Notes under the pieces: generated by a model | Database searches by the model: none | Told to the model about the DNA's origin: nothing | The model's input: the letters and a program-made list of their open reading frames with translations, nothing else | Shown here: positions 42,286 to 52,701 of the stretch, one piece after another | How the letters are laid out: every line of letters begins with the position of its first letter | Numbering within the stretch: the first letter of the stretch is position 1 | Assembly: GCF_036323735.1 (NCBI RefSeq) | Contig: NC_086031.1 | Span: forward strand, 47,396,725 to 47,460,724 | DNA: 64,000 nt | Direction: 5' to 3' | Origin: Rattus norvegicus | Taxonomy: Eukaryota; Chordata; Mammalia; Rodentia; Muridae | Translations under genes and position numbers: made by a program

Positions 42286-42504
42286 TCCGTGGTGCCTGGG
42301 CAGTTGTTACAGATGCTCAGAAGCTAGGGTCTGTATAAACAGGCTTCCTTGACTCAGGCTTTGCCCCGGGGAGCCTGGGCATTTTACTTGGGTTGCAGCT
42401 TTGCGTTACTTTGAAAGGAAATTGTCTATTACCCTGTTACCCTCCCTCCCCGGCAGCCCAGTTTTTTAACATGCACGCATACATGGACGTGTCTACATTT
42501 TTTT

Positions 42505-42645
42505 CTTACTTTTTTTGAGACAGCATCTCTCATGGTCAGTTTAGCCTGGGGCTCTTCTGTTACTGAAGATGACCATGAACTCCTAGTCTTCTTGCCTCCG
42601 TCTCCCAGTAGATGTGGGGCCATCACACCCGCTGGGGCTTTTGCT
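42505..42645 (-). mobile_element. Degenerate B1 SINE
   Basis: TTTTTGAGACAGCATCTCTCATGG ... CATGAACTCCTAGTC ... CTTGCCTCCGTCTCCC. Confidence 0.65.
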
Positions 42646-42649
42646 GCTC

Positions 42650-43030
42650 CAGACTTTTGATTCATTTTATTGTTTTCATCTCTTTAGTCTTTTATTATTC
42701 AAGTTTTAATGATTTTACTTATCTCTGTCATTTTTAATCTGTTGTGTCTCCCTTCTAGCTATTGCACATTATTTCCTTTTATCTCCTCTTATCGTCAGAT
42801 TTATTGTTATTATATTATCTCTTTTTTCACTGTCTTTTATTTCTAACCCTCGCCTTATCGTGTCTTTGTTCTATCTTTTAATTTCTTTTTAGTCTATTTG
42901 GCTTATTTTTAGTTCCTACTCTATTGCCTGCTGTCCCCTCTCCCCTTTAACTGTTTTTAACCATCTCTTTATTTCTTTTTAGTTTATCTTTTTATTGTCT
43001 GCTGTATTATCTGCCTTTAAAAAAAAAACT
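42650..43030. repeat. T-rich low-complexity stretch
   Basis: About 380 bp dominated by TTTTA/TCTTT words with very few G, ending in an A9 run near 43020. No family recognised. Confidence 0.5.
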
Positions 43031-43280
43031 GTTTTCAACTCTCTCAGTTTATTAAATGTGGAGGACGGAAACACAGCCCTCAGGAGAAGCTTCGAGGCTA
43101 GCCCAGATGCCCGGGGAGGAGACTGCTCGCCCTCTGCTTTCCCAGCAGAAACCCCTAATGCCTCTTTGGCCTCAAAGCTGCCTCTCCCACCTGTGGTGCA
43201 GGACACTAAAGGATAAAATTCCCTCGGGAAGATAGGAGGCTTGTTTATAGAACAGCACAGTAGGACTGCTACCCATGCTA
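43031..43280. other. Short single-copy block
   Basis: Opposing frames of 73 and 102 codons overlap (42995-43216 plus, 42979-43287 minus). No domain. Confidence 0.35.
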
Positions 43281-43284
43281 TGAT

Positions 43285-43490
43285 CACCTTGGGAAAAAAG
43301 AGGCAGAAGGATCAGCTCTAGACCAGCCTCAGCTGACACATTGTCTCAAGCTCACATAGATAAAACCCCAACACCTGAGAGGCTGAGGCAGGATGAAGAT
43401 GACAGTGAACTAGAGGCTAGCCTGCTCTCCGTAATGTGGGTCAGCTCAGACTACACAGACAGATCCTGTTTCAAAGCTAAACAAAGAACC
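43285..43490 (+). mobile_element. Degenerate B1 fragments
   Basis: AGAGGCAGAAGGATCAGCTCTAGACCAGCC and CCTGAGAGGCTGAGGCAGGATG ... CAGACTACACAGACAGATCCTG. Confidence 0.55.
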
Positions 43491-43542
43491 ATTAAATTGG
43501 CCTAGCTCTCCCATATTACATACCATCAAGTGGTTGGTATCT

Positions 43543-43612
43543 GAGGGGCTACACTGTGGCTCTGGTGGAACACTTGCCTGACATGTGTGAGACACTCCCC
43601 CCCCCCCCCCCC
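43543..43612 (+). mobile_element. Old ID-like fragment with C16 run
   Basis: GGCTCTGGTGGAACACTTGCCTGACATGTGTGAGAC keeps the ID core; 16 consecutive C at 43597-43612. Confidence 0.5.
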
Positions 43613-43774
43613 GCGTGTGTCCCCGGTGTGAAAAATAACAGTTTCAGTGTAGCAAAAGTTTATGTACCTGGCTGTGTTGTCAATACTTTGTCTTTCTTCC
43701 AGGCAAGATTGCGGGATTCTTGTGTAAACTACTGCTGTTGTCTCCCCAATATCAGTTTTTTCCCTTCTTAGCTA

Positions 43775-44255
43775 ATACAAGTTTAGCTGAGAAAATGACT
43801 ACCAATAAAAAGGTTGCATTTCTCAGCCGCTGGCTGTTGAGGATGGGCAAGTGCCTGGAGTCTGCCCTAGGCAGACCTTACATACAGCTTCCTGGTTCTG
43901 CCCAGTAAAGCTAAGAGATGCATACTTCCTGGTTATGCCCTGCAGGACCTGCGCAGAAAAAGGCATGCAACTTCCTGGTCGTGTCTCACACAGGAAAGTA
44001 GGGTACTCTCCCCTCTCCTTTTCCTGTCACTGGCTACAATGTATGCCTGGCGGCAGGAGCTGCCTTCCTTTTCCCAGGCCACGAGATAAAAGAAGAGTAT
44101 TGAACATCAGTGAGGAGTCTGGCGGGGGCCCTGCTACCGGAGCCCTCATAAAGGCCTGCAATGCTCATTCCTCAACAACCACAGGACAATAAACTGGTGT
44201 TGTGTAAGCCTGAGTGACAGGAGCCTTTGTTCCAGCAGCAGAATCAATTCTCTCA
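43775..44255 (+). mobile_element. Probable endogenous retrovirus solo LTR
   Basis: Promoter-like order: repeated ACTTCCTGGTT(C/A)TGCCC words, a GAGATAAAAGAAGAG TATA-like site near 44083, then GGACAATAAACTGGTGTTGTG (poly-A signal plus GT-rich element) near 44185. Termini not located. Confidence 0.5.
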
Positions 44256-44534
44256 GACACAGGTTCTCTCCCTAAAAACGTCTTAAAATTTTAAGAGCTA
44301 AAGAGTGGCCATCCTGGAGTCATAGCACTTGGACAACTTTTAGAAAATAATTAGCTCTGTCCCTCCTGGGTTACTGTAAGCAAGGAGAGCCCTCTGTGGT
44401 CATCCGAGTGCCTGATGGGGGATGATCTGACCACTGTGTGACTGGGCCTCTGAATCCATGCAAACCTGCCTTGCTCCTCATGTCTTGCTCTCTGGAGTCT
44501 GGGAAGGCAAGCAGGGTCTTCACCTTTGCTCATT

Positions 44535-44680
44535 TACTTTGAGACAGGGTTTCACAATGTAGTCATAGTTGACCTGGAACTTGATACATAGACCAGGCTG
44601 GCCTTGAATTTACAGAGATCCACCCGCTCTTGCCTCTAGAACACTGGGATAAAGGGTGTGGGCCACCACACTCAGCTTAA
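44535..44680 (-). mobile_element. B1 SINE
   Basis: TTTGAGACAGGGTTTCACAATG ... GACCAGGCTGGCCTTGAATTTACAGAGATCC ... GGGTGTGGGCCACCAC. Confidence 0.8.
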
Positions 44681-44744
44681 CTTCTGGATTCATTCATACT
44701 TTTCTTTCTTTCTTTCTGTGCTGTTTTTTGTTTTGTTTTCTGAG

Positions 44745-44746
44745 TC

Positions 44747-44792
<46 letters not shown>

Positions 44793-44905
44793 CCTTGGTT
44801 GTCCTGGAACCAGCTCTGTAGATCAGGCTGACCTTGAACTCATAGAGTTCGTCCAGCCTTTGTTTCTGGAGTGCTGGGACTAAAGGCTTAAGCCACTATT
44901 ACTTC
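44745..44905 (-). mobile_element. B1 SINE containing an expanded (TG)n
   Basis: GAGTCAGG(TG)n at 44745-44790 runs into TAGCCTTGGTTGTCCTGG ... GACCTTGAACTCATAGAG. In an intact reverse B1 this spot reads ...TCTGTGTAGCC, so the microsatellite grew from the internal TGTG. Confidence 0.8.
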
Positions 44906-45289
44906 GGCCAGATTCTTAAAAGCTGTAGTCAGTCTTTGAGAATATTGTGGCAGTAAGACTCGAGTGATTCCTCATCACTTGATGCTCACAAAGTGCTCAA
45001 GAACAATCTCTTTTCAGTGAGTGCGAGTTGGTCTAATGACTTATTTCTAATACCTCGAACAGACAGAAGTTACGATGTACGACACATAAGACTCCATAAA
45101 TGGAGGATGGCAGTTGAATCACCTGCTGTGTCAGACAGCCCAGTGGAAAGACTGAAGCTACCTGCCCACGGTGAGCTTGGAGTCCAATCCAGTCAAGAGA
45201 CTGGAGTCCCAGGGAAAGACCTTACAGAGTCTGTGTAAGTAAAGGCCACTCTGCATGAAGGGGACTCTGGTCCACACAGGCTCTTTTAT

Positions 45290-45600
45290 TGACTCAGGGT
45301 CTCATGCATTCCAGGCTGGCCTAAAGCTCACTTCCCGGCTGAAGATGACTTTGAGCATCTTATCCTCTAGCCCCCATCTCCTAAGTGCTGGGATTGCGGG
45401 AATGTTTCAGAGGCAGTTTAGACAACACTGGGGATGGAACCCAGGCTTCTCGCATGCTGAACAAGTACCCTACCACCTATGCTCCATCTGTAGCTCTTAC
45501 TGAGATAGTCTCACATAGTCCAAGCTGGCTTCGAACTCCCGATCCTCCTTGGGTCTGCTTCCCAGGGGCTAGGACTGCAGAGGTATACCACCACAGCCCA
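45290..45600 (-). mobile_element. ID-B1 composite followed by another B1
   Basis: GACTCAGGGTCTCATGCATTCC (B1), GGGGATGGAACCCAGGCTTCTCGC ... GTACCCTACCACCTATGC (ID), then TGAGATAGTCTCACATAG ... CTGGCTTCGAACTCCC (B1). Confidence 0.65.
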
Positions 45601-45642
45601 CTGGTAGATCTACTCCAAATGTCTTCTCCGAAGTGCCTTGAC

Positions 45643-45702
45643 CATCCCTCATCCTCATCCTCATCCTCATCCTCATCCTCATCCTCATCCTCATCCTCAT
45701 CC
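45643..45702. repeat. (ATCCTC)n hexanucleotide repeat
   Basis: About nine uninterrupted copies of CATCCT. Reads as poly-Ser on one strand and alternating Asp-Glu on the other; no gene context supports translation. Confidence 0.95.
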
Positions 45703-46189
45703 ACAGCAGTCGCCGGAGTTTCCGATGCTCTCCCCAGAGCTCTCATGTTACCTCGAGAAGACTGTTCTGGGGCCTGTGTGGGGTTGAGAACTTCCTGTCT
45801 TCCTCAGTAAACTGGAACATGGTTTTGTTTTTGTTTGTTTGCTTCATTTTGTTTTTACTGGAATGATTTTGAAAGCAAAGAGAGTGATTTGTACATCTTC
45901 TCCCCCGCCTAGAAGACAGCCTCTGGTGCACAGTATAAACACCCAAAATAGATCTTACATGTTTTCCTGCAAGAATCCATCAGTAAAGGACGAATGAGAA
46001 GATGGCTAAGGGCCTGAACAATGCTGATTTCCACCTCTAGATTTGTGTTCTCCTATAAAACAGAGAGGATGCCCAGAACTATGTCTGAGCTGATTTTTCA
46101 CGCCGACTCTTGGTGATTTATAACTGGAGATGGCAGTGCAAGCCGGTTCCCTTCCATGTCCTCCCCAAGGCAATGCTGGAAGAAAAGAA
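45703..46189. other. Sequence with weak MIR similarity
   Basis: AGATTTGTGTTCTCCTATAAAACAGAGAGG near 46040 recalls the MIR 'cctcatctgtaaaatgggg' part. Nothing else recognised. Confidence 0.35.
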
Positions 46190-46384
46190 GAGAAATCACT
46201 GAAAAAAGAAACAGACTAAAAATAAAGGGAATCAATGAGTCCAAGGCTGGTTTCTTGAGAAGATCGATTAGATCAATAATCCTCTAGCCAGACGGATTGA
46301 CAATTCAAAAAGCGACACAAACTTTCAGTATCAGCAATAAAAAGACAGGGTGCCATGACTTCAGATCCTACAGGAGTGTTGAGG

Positions 46385-46605
46385 CTAGAGGTGGAGCTCA
46401 GTTCTTAGAGCGTTTGCCCGGAATTTGTGAAGTTCTAGGTTTTGAGCACCAGCATGGTAGTGAATATTTGTAATTCCAGCACTTGAGATGTAGAGGCAGA
46501 AAGAGTTGAAATTCAAGGTCGTCTTTGGCTACAAAGCCAATCTTAGGACAGCCTGGGTTACATAAGACCCAGTCTCAGAACACCCTAAACCCCAAGCCAA
46601 GCTAA
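46385..46605 (+). mobile_element. ID-B1 composite SINE in L1
   Basis: GAGGTGGAGCTCAGTTCTTAGAGCGTTTGCC ... then GTAATTCCAGCACTTGAGATG ... CCTGGGTTACATAAGACC. Confidence 0.7.
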
Positions 46606-46767
46606 AACAATGAAAAAGTCTTATTAGCAATGTTGTGGAATAAACTTGCCAACTTAGATGAAATGAACCAACTACTTGGGACACACATATTATCAAAACT
46701 AGTCCCAGAAAAACAATAGAAAATTTAAATAACTCTCTACCTATAAGGTTTGTTCTCACAATAAGAA

Positions 46768-46918
46768 TGTGACTGGGCCCGGTGACACATGCCTATAACC
46801 ACAACCAGATTACCATGAGTTTGAAGCCAGACTGGGCTACACAATGAGTTCTAGACCAGCCCAACCTCCTACATACAGAGGCCCTGTCTCACTGTCCCTC
46901 GCAAGAACCAGCAACAAC
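46768..46918 (+). mobile_element. B1 SINE in L1
   Basis: CCGGTGACACATGCCTATAACC ... GAAGCCAGACTGGGCTACACAATGAG ... GCCCTGTCTCACTG, tail with CAACAACAA. Confidence 0.7.
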
Positions 46919-47120
46919 AAAGCAGTACACAATCCTATCAAACAGTTTAAGTTGGAAATAATTTCAATCACACAGCATTTCAAAACAGAGAAAGAAACAT
47001 TCCTCCTCATTCTATGAGACAGTACCCTAAAAGGAGGTCAGTGACATAAGGAAGCATACCGCAGACTAGCATCTCCCATGAGCACAGACACAAAGCTTTA
47101 ACTATTTTTTAATTGAATTC

Positions 47121-47134
47121 AAATATATATATGC

Positions 47135-47194
<60 letters not shown>
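47121..47194. repeat. (TA)n microsatellite in L1
   Basis: About 74 bp of TA with single G/C interruptions near 47133 and 47147. L1 ORF2 text continues on both sides. Confidence 0.95.
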
Positions 47195-47198
<4 letters not shown>

Positions 47199-47261
47199 TA
47201 AAGCATTAGGATCAAGTGGGAGTAATCCAGGAAGGCAGGGCTCAAAAATAATTATGCCTGG

Positions 47262-47510
47262 TTGTTTGTTTGGTATGTGGTGTGTGTATGTGAGAGAGAG
47301 ATGTATGCACATGTATGTGTGTATGTGTGGGGGGGTACATCTGTGTACATATTCACGAAGTTAAGAGAGGACGTTGTGTACCTTACTCTACTGTTCTCTA
47401 TTTTATTCATTTGATACAGGGTCTCTCACTGAACCTGATGTACATTTTTGTTTTGTTTTGTGCTGAGGATTGAGTTTAGTATCTCCTTCATACTAATCAG
47501 GCTTTCTAGA
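47262..47510 (-). mobile_element. Degenerate SINE cluster (B3/B4-type)
   Basis: GTGTGTATGTGAGAGAGAGATG ... GTTAAGAGAGGACGTTGTG ... ACAGGGTCTCTCACTGAACC ... GAGGATTGAGTTTAGTATC. Confidence 0.45.
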
Positions 47511-47702
47511 AGTTATAAATAGGCTCAACTAGGAAACAGTAAAACAAAGAAACTGACTGTTTTTATCATTTTATTAAATTTGTTTATAGTTAATATAATA
47601 CATATGGGAAACCCTAAGAATTTTTCAACAAATTTTGAGACCTCATAAGTGACTCAAGTAGGTTATAGAATATAAGGTCACTGTACAATAATCAATTGTA
47701 AG

Positions 47703-47790
47703 AGGCTGGGGATGTGGCTCCTATCCCATCCCAGTGGTAGAGTGCTTGCCTAGCATTCATAAGTTCTCAGTTTCGACATTACATACACAT
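47703..47790 (+). mobile_element. Old ID SINE in L1
   Basis: GAGGCTGGGGATGTGGCTCC, an extra CCCATCCCA, then GTGGTAGAGTGCTTGCCTAGC ... TTCTCAGTTTCG. Confidence 0.65.
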
Positions 47791-47944
47791 GTATAAACAT
47801 TAGTCATATACATTGAAAAATGAAATAAGGTGCTATTTATAGGAGCATTATCAAATGTGAACAATTTATAGATAAATTTAATAAACAAATCATAAGACAT
47901 TTACACTGACAACTATAAAATATTTCTCAAAGAAATTAAAAGCC

Positions 47945-48834
47945 TGCCAAGTCCTGCTTGGCCAGATGCAAGGGATGGCATGATGTGGTTCCTGCCCCTG
48001 GAGCAAAGCCAGCAGGGTGTGGGTCTCCACAAGTTTTGATGGTCACTGTGGACTTAAGGTGTGTTTGGATATATCTTTTACTTCATGTTCCTCCTTTGAG
48101 GAATGTCCTCTTTGCCAAGGTTAATGATTCCATGATAATCAAAGAATGCTGTGACCTTCAGGACAGGTCTTAAGGCTGTGGGAAAGAACACCGAAAACAT
48201 GAGTTCAAAATATACAATTTTTCAACTATGCAAATTACAAGATGCAATATGAATTGTATAACAAGCTTCACAGAAGTAAAAGAAAAGAGGCAGCTGAACT
48301 ATGAGCTATATTGTCAGAAAGGTACTAAGGAAGGAGATAAAGAGATTTAGAGAGTGGTGATCCCAGGTCAAGATCCCACCCAGCTAAGTTTTTTGTTTAT
48401 GCTTACAAAGGTGGGAGATTCTGGAGTTTAAAGTCAGCCTGGGACAGAGGGAGTTTAGGTGCAGGACCAGGTGTGATAGGAATGGTAATTTCAGGATGAG
48501 ATTTCACCCAGCTATCTTATTGCTTGTGCTTGCACTTGCTGTCTCTTTCTAAGAGTCAAGGGGCTGGGAACATGGGATGTTGATTCATGGGATAATCAAA
48601 AGGGAACCTGGGTAATAACTGAATTGATATGTAAATAAGACTGGGCTTTTGATCCCAAGTGTTTGTTTTAGAATAGCAGAACACAGAGCAGAGGGCTATA
48701 TAGAAAGCTGTCTCGAGCAGAACATAGACCATCAGTTTGAACCCATGATTTGACTTTGAGTTGTTTGTTTTCCCCAACTCCCAGACACCTCTTCTCTCAG
48801 GAGCCCCCTCCAAGCTGAGGCAGGTCCTTGACAA
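47945..48834 (+). mobile_element. Solo LTR inserted in L1
   Basis: L1 sequence stops at GAAATTAAAAGCC and resumes at AAAATCTAAATATATGAAG, about 890 bp later. The insert starts TGCCAAGTCC and ends CCTTGACA (TG...CA) and carries a GCTATATAGAAAGC TATA-like site near 48695. It has no coding content. Family not named. Confidence 0.6.
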
Positions 48835-48904
48835 AAATCTAAATATATGAAGAGATACACCATATTCATGGATGAGAGCCTAGGCAGACAGAGTATATTG
48901 TTGA

Positions 48905-49225
48905 CCTGAGCATGGCCAACATCAAGGACTCTAATGCCTCAGACCCATGGGTGTGGCTCTAGTACTTATGTTAACAGTGTGTGGCAAGGGTGTCAACCAC
49001 AGCTTCCTTCTCTGGACGGCTTTTTCAGGAACTGTAGCCCCACAGAGACTCCCCTACCAAGACTGGCTAGCTTGCCTCCTCATTCAGCTTATGTAACAAA
49101 TACACTGAATTTCCTGATGACCTCTGCATATCCATCCGAGTGTGCAGCCTAACAGACCTTGGTTTCTCTGTATGTGTATCTGTTGTTTCTCAATTCCTTG
49201 TTGTTTTAGTCTCAAGTCCAAAACA
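48905..49225 (+). mobile_element. Probable LTR fragment
   Basis: GTAACAAATACACTGAATTTCCTGATGACC followed by CAGACCTTGGTTTCTCTGTATGTG resembles the poly-A/R-U5 end of a rodent LTR. Confidence 0.4.
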
Positions 49226-49274
49226 ATGCAGGAGTCCATATGTATGTATATGTGTATGTGTATATACATGCATA

Positions 49275-49400
49275 TTTTTAAAAAAAATAAAGTCTCACAG
49301 TCACTCTGGCCTGGTACTTACTAAGTAGAACCAGCTGGCTTAAACTCACAAAATCAGCCTGCCTCTGCCTCCAGAAAGCCACTATGAGCCCAAACCTTGT
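49275..49400 (-). mobile_element. Degenerate B1 SINE
   Basis: AATAAAGTCTCACAGTCACTC ... ACTCACAAAATCAGCCTGCCTCTGCCTCC. Confidence 0.6.
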
Positions 49401-49504
49401 GACCTATCCTCTCCGCAAAACGTAAAAGTAAAAATAAGAATAAAAAAACAGAGAACTATAAGTAAATAAGTCCAATTTGTGTTATCTATATTCTCACTGG
49501 AGCG

Positions 49505-49945
49505 TGGCTAAACTCGGCGGCCTGACCTTTAATAGAACGGAGTATGTCTCCTCCTGACGCCCATCAGAAACCATCAATTGGGGACAGCTACACTTCAGCA
49601 ACCCCATCACACTTGTCTATTTTCTTTGATGGCTTCTTGTCTCTGCTGTTACTATGGGGAGGGCTGGTAAGGATTCTCACAGAAGCCTTCCATGTCCCTC
49701 CCTCTCAACTGTGCAGCCGCAGGCATCATTGTCACAGCAAAAGTAGCCTCCTTGCTCTCCACAGTCAGCAGGAGCACGGTTTCTGGGTATATTGCAGACC
49801 ACAAATACTGTCCCAGCGTGCAGTAGGGATCATGGACCCAGAGAAGACCCTTAGAGGCAACCCAGACCATGGACATCAACATGGGTTTAGGCTGCAGTAT
49901 AGACCACGGACATCTGAATAGGGTATCTGTTCTGAGCTGAATTAC
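49505..49945. mobile_element. Rodent L1 (Lx-like) non-ORF fragment
   Basis: GCCTTCCATGTCCCTCCCTC ... ATCATGGACCCAGAGAAG ... ACCATGGACATCAACATGGG ... GACCACGGACATCTGAATAG recalls the repeated 'gaccayggacatc' part of old rodent L1 non-coding regions. Confidence 0.45.
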
Positions 49946-49954
49946 AAGGTGGTT

Positions 49955-50036
49955 GTGATATGGGTTCCGAGAACTGAATGCATGTCCTCTGGAAGAGCAG
50001 CAAGTGGTCTTAACCCCTAGGCCATCTTTCCAGCCC
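49955..50036 (-). mobile_element. B2/B3 SINE, truncated
   Basis: GAGAACTGAATGCATGTCCTCTGGAAGAGC ... GCCATCTTTCCAGCCCC; only the head half remains. Confidence 0.75.
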
Positions 50037-50039
50037 CAA

Positions 50040-50325
50040 TATATTTTTTGAAATCATATGCACATGTGTGTAGGGTACACACATCAATTCCCTTCCATCT
50101 CCCCAAGCTCTGGAGTTATAGGCAGTCGTGAGCTGTTAGGCATCAAACTTTGGTCCTTTGCAAGAGCAGAACATATTCTTTTTTTTTTTTTTTTTTTTGG
50201 TTCTTTTTTTCGGAGCTGGGGACCGAACCCAGGGCCTTGCGCTTGCTAGGCAAGCGCTCTACCACTGAGCTAAATCCCCAACCCCCAGAACATATTCTTA
50301 ACTGCTGAGTTTTCTGTCCAGCCCC
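50040..50325 (-). mobile_element. B3 SINE split by a young ID
   Basis: TATGCACATGTGTGTAGG ... TTTGGTCCTTTGCAAGAGCAG | ID | AACATATTCTTAACTGCTGAG ... CAGCCCC. Confidence 0.75.
50181..50285 (-). mobile_element. ID SINE, BC1-like variant
   Basis: T18-GGTTC-T7-CGGAGCTGGGGACCGAACCC ... GCGCTTGCTAGGCAAGCGC ... CCCCAACCCC. TSD CAGAACATATTCTT at 50167-50180 and 50286-50299. Core equals the BC1-type CAAGCG. Confidence 0.96.
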
Positions 50326-50349
50326 AGAAGAGTCAGTATTGCTGTGATG

Positions 50350-50585
50350 TTCATTCTCAGGCTGAAGAACTGACTCAGTGGTTAAGACTACTTGTTGCAC
50401 TTGCAGAGGACCCAGGTTCGATTCCCACCACCTACATGGAGGCAGACAACCTTCTGGAACTCCAGTTCTGGAGGAACTAATACCTTTTTCTGACCTTGAC
50501 AGTCACCCGGTATGTATTTGGTGCACTTACATACTTACAAGCCAAATACTCATATAAGTATTTTTAAAAAAATAAGTCTTTTTTA
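50350..50585 (+). mobile_element. B3 SINE
   Basis: AGGCTGAAGAACTGACTCAGTGGTTAAGAC ... CCCAGGTTCGATTCCCACCACC ... AACTCCAGTTCTGGAGG. Confidence 0.8.
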
Positions 50586-50599
50586 AAAAGACGTTAACT

Positions 50600-50880
50600 C
50601 TCCTAAACTTGTACTCTGGATGCAGTGCAAAAAACAATCACTCAGTAATTTTTTTTGCAAAAGATGACACGCTAAGTCTAAAATTGGCAAATCGGAAACT
50701 CAAAGGACCTAGAATATCTAAAGCTATCTCGAGAAAGAAAAGCAAAATAGCTTTCACATCACCTTGCTGTGAAGCTCTGTCATCAACACCATAGCCAAAG
50801 GAGGGTTCTTCTACAGATCATGTAGCGAGAGAGTCTGGAAATAGACCTACGTGTCTTCCCTATGCTTTTTCTTTATTCTT
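50600..50880. other. Sequence without assigned feature
   Basis: A/T-rich, nothing recognised. Confidence 0.3.
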
Positions 50881-50887
50881 TATTCCT

Positions 50888-51058
50888 GTTTGCTTGCTTG
50901 CTTGCTTGCTTGTTTTGCTCTGCTTTTGAGACATAAACTTAAGTAGTTGGAGTTGGCTTCAAACTCACTAAATAGCCAAGGAGGACCTTGAATTCCTGAC
51001 TCTTTTGTGTCACCTTCCAAGGGCTGGCATTTTACAACCATGCCCACTTCAAGCGATC
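50888..51058 (-). mobile_element. B1 SINE with (TTGC)n
   Basis: Six TTGC units at 50888-50912, then TTTTGAGACATAAACTTAAG ... CTTGAATTCCTGACTC ... ACCATGCCCACTTC. Confidence 0.65.
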
Positions 51059-51132
51059 TCACAATAAACACAAGAACAAAGGAGAAATGAATCATAGACC
51101 TAATCATATAAAAAAAATGATATGGTTCTTGT

Positions 51133-51245
51133 CAGGTTTGGTTACACAAAACTGTAATCCCAGTACTTGGGAGGTGGAAGCTGGGAAGAAGAGGAATTCA
51201 AGGCAACCCTCAGTTTAAATCGAGTTTGAAACCAGCCTAGGATAC

Positions 51246-51303
<58 letters not shown>

Positions 51304-51312
51304 GAGAGAGTT
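51133..51312 (+). mobile_element. B1 SINE with internal (GA)n expansion
   Basis: CAGGTTTGGTTACACAAAACTGTAATCCCAGTACTTGGG ... AACCAGCCTAGGATACATGAGAGAG...; GA run at 51248-51298 and again 51302-51311. The repeat replaces the B1 'acagtgagaccc' region. Confidence 0.7.
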
Positions 51313-51329
51313 GCTGGGTCTACACTGAG

Positions 51330-51379
51330 GCAATGTGAAGGCAGTCTTGAACTGAGCAATGTGAAGGCAGTCTTGAACT
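51330..51379. repeat. 26-bp tandem duplication
   Basis: GCAATGTGAAGGCAGTC followed by TTGAACT occurs at 51330-51353 and 51356-51379. Confidence 0.9.
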
Positions 51380-51390
51380 CACCTTTGAAC

Positions 51391-51411
51391 ACACACACAC
51401 ACACACACATT
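51391..51411. repeat. (AC)n microsatellite
   Basis: About ten AC units. Confidence 0.9.
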
Positions 51412-51925
51412 CACATATTTTGTTCGTCTTTTACCCCAGAGCCATCCACATCTGGGCTCCCTTCCCTGTGTAAAGTTCTTAGCCTGCCCTGCTGCCCCAA
51501 GCTAAGACCTTTCCTCACCTGCCTCCAGGAGCCTCTAATAGTCTACAGCTCCACTTCAGCTCTACAGCTGGCTTCAGGATACGATACCTCGGGGCTGGGG
51601 GCCAAGCTGTGCACAGTGCATTGTATTGGGCCTCAGTCAGACACACCAGCTTCCTCTGCTGCTTCAGGTCTTGGCAGAGGGGAGGACTGCACACAGCGTC
51701 TCTGGCACATTCGCCTCAGCCCTCAACACTTCCCTAAGGGCCTCTGGCACAGCCTTTCCTAGACTGCACATATGTTTCCACAGACCTGGCTGTGCTTTCT
51801 GGTTTCCTCAACCCAATCTCATCCTCTTTTAGACCCAAGTTCATGCTGTCCCAAGTCCTCGCCTATGCCTTAAAGTGTCACTCCATAAGCATATCCCAAA
51901 AGGAGATGCTGAAAAGAAAGAGTCA
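51412..51925. other. Sequence without assigned feature
   Basis: No repeat family or gene recognised; a 133-codon plus-strand frame (51361-51762) begins in the AC repeat and has no domain. Confidence 0.35.
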
Positions 51926-51927
51926 GC

Positions 51928-52130
51928 CATGGTGCGGACATGCCTATAATCCCAGCACTCAAGAGATAGATTCAGTACAGGGTGTTTAAGTGAGTCCGAG
52001 CTGTGTATTAGGAGACCCTGTCTCAATAAAACAATGCTTGCTAAGCACTGTGTGCCTGTACGTTTAATCCCAGCACTTGGGAGGCAGGTGCATTTCTGTG
52101 GGTTCAAGGCCAGACTGGTCTACAAGATGA
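51928..52130 (+). mobile_element. Two B1 SINEs in tandem
   Basis: CATGGTGCGGACATGCCTATAATCCC ... GACCCTGTCTCAAT, then GTGTGCCTGTACGTTTAATCCC ... GGTTCAAGGCCAGACTGGTCTACAAG. Confidence 0.75.
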
Positions 52131-52237
52131 GTTCTGAGCCACCATGGTTCAGAGTTCAGAGCTACCATGGTGAGTTCCCATAGGGAGAGAGGGGGCGGGG
52201 AGAAAGAAGAAGAGCAAGAAAGAAAAGAAACAGTCGT

Positions 52238-52308
52238 GGACGGGTCTCAATGGTAGAATCCATGCACAGAATTCGTAAGAGCCTGGATTTAATCTCTAGC
52301 AATGGGAG
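52238..52308 (+). mobile_element. Old ID-like fragment
   Basis: GGACGGGTCTCAATGGTAGAATCCATGC ... GAGCCTGGATTTAATCTC. Confidence 0.5.
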
Positions 52309-52508
52309 GGGGGTAGAACTCCAGGTTTTCTGTGACTCCCGAGTAGCACGCCTCCCCTCAATTCTGGGAATGAGAAAAAGAACGCCCCTTCGAATTCTTT
52401 GAGAAAGAAACCCCTAAGTTTGCCAATATTCCTCCTGTACCAGTCAGGTGACTACACACCTAGGTGATCCTCCTGCTCCTATTCCTAACACAACCTGTAT
52501 CAGCCCTC

Positions 52509-52511
<3 letters not shown>

Positions 52512-52550
<39 letters not shown>

Positions 52551-52622
52551 CGTGAGCACGTGTGTCCCCATGCGCTTGTGTACATGTATGTGTGTGTGCG
52601 TATATATGTATATATGTGCATG
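52512..52622. repeat. (TG)n and TG/TA-rich tract
   Basis: Pure TG at 52512-52547 followed by imperfect TGTGTGCGTATATATG. Confidence 0.9.
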
Positions 52623-52701
52623 AAGGGGATCTACTCGAAGCATTCTGGTGACAGGGAGCAAGCCTAGCCAGGCCTAAGGAAAAGGTGTGAGTCTGGAAGA
52701 C

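Larger units (their letters stand above)
46190..48920 (+). mobile_element. Old L1 ORF2 relic, repeatedly interrupted
   Basis: Collinear fragments of L1 ORF2 DNA (reverse transcriptase region) in correct order: 46200-46380 (GGCTGGTTTCTTGAGAAGATC), 46607-46745, 46920-47110 (CTCATTCTATGAGACAGTACCC), 47198-47262 (AAGTGGGAGTAATCCAGG), 47590-47703 (CACTGTACAATAATCAATTG), 47800-47944 (GACAACTATAAAATATTTC) and 48836-48900 (CTAAATATATGAAGAGATAC). Between them sit two SINE dimers/B1s, a TA repeat, another SINE cluster, an ID-like copy and a 0.9-kb LTR. Many stops; not coding. Confidence 0.8.

Noticed and set aside
45477..45810. Poly-Ser and Asp-Glu repeat open frames
   Set aside because: Produced by the CATCCT hexanucleotide repeat; flanks are SINEs.
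46190..47944. Possible reverse transcriptase gene
   Set aside because: L1 ORF2 relic broken by stops and at least six insertions.
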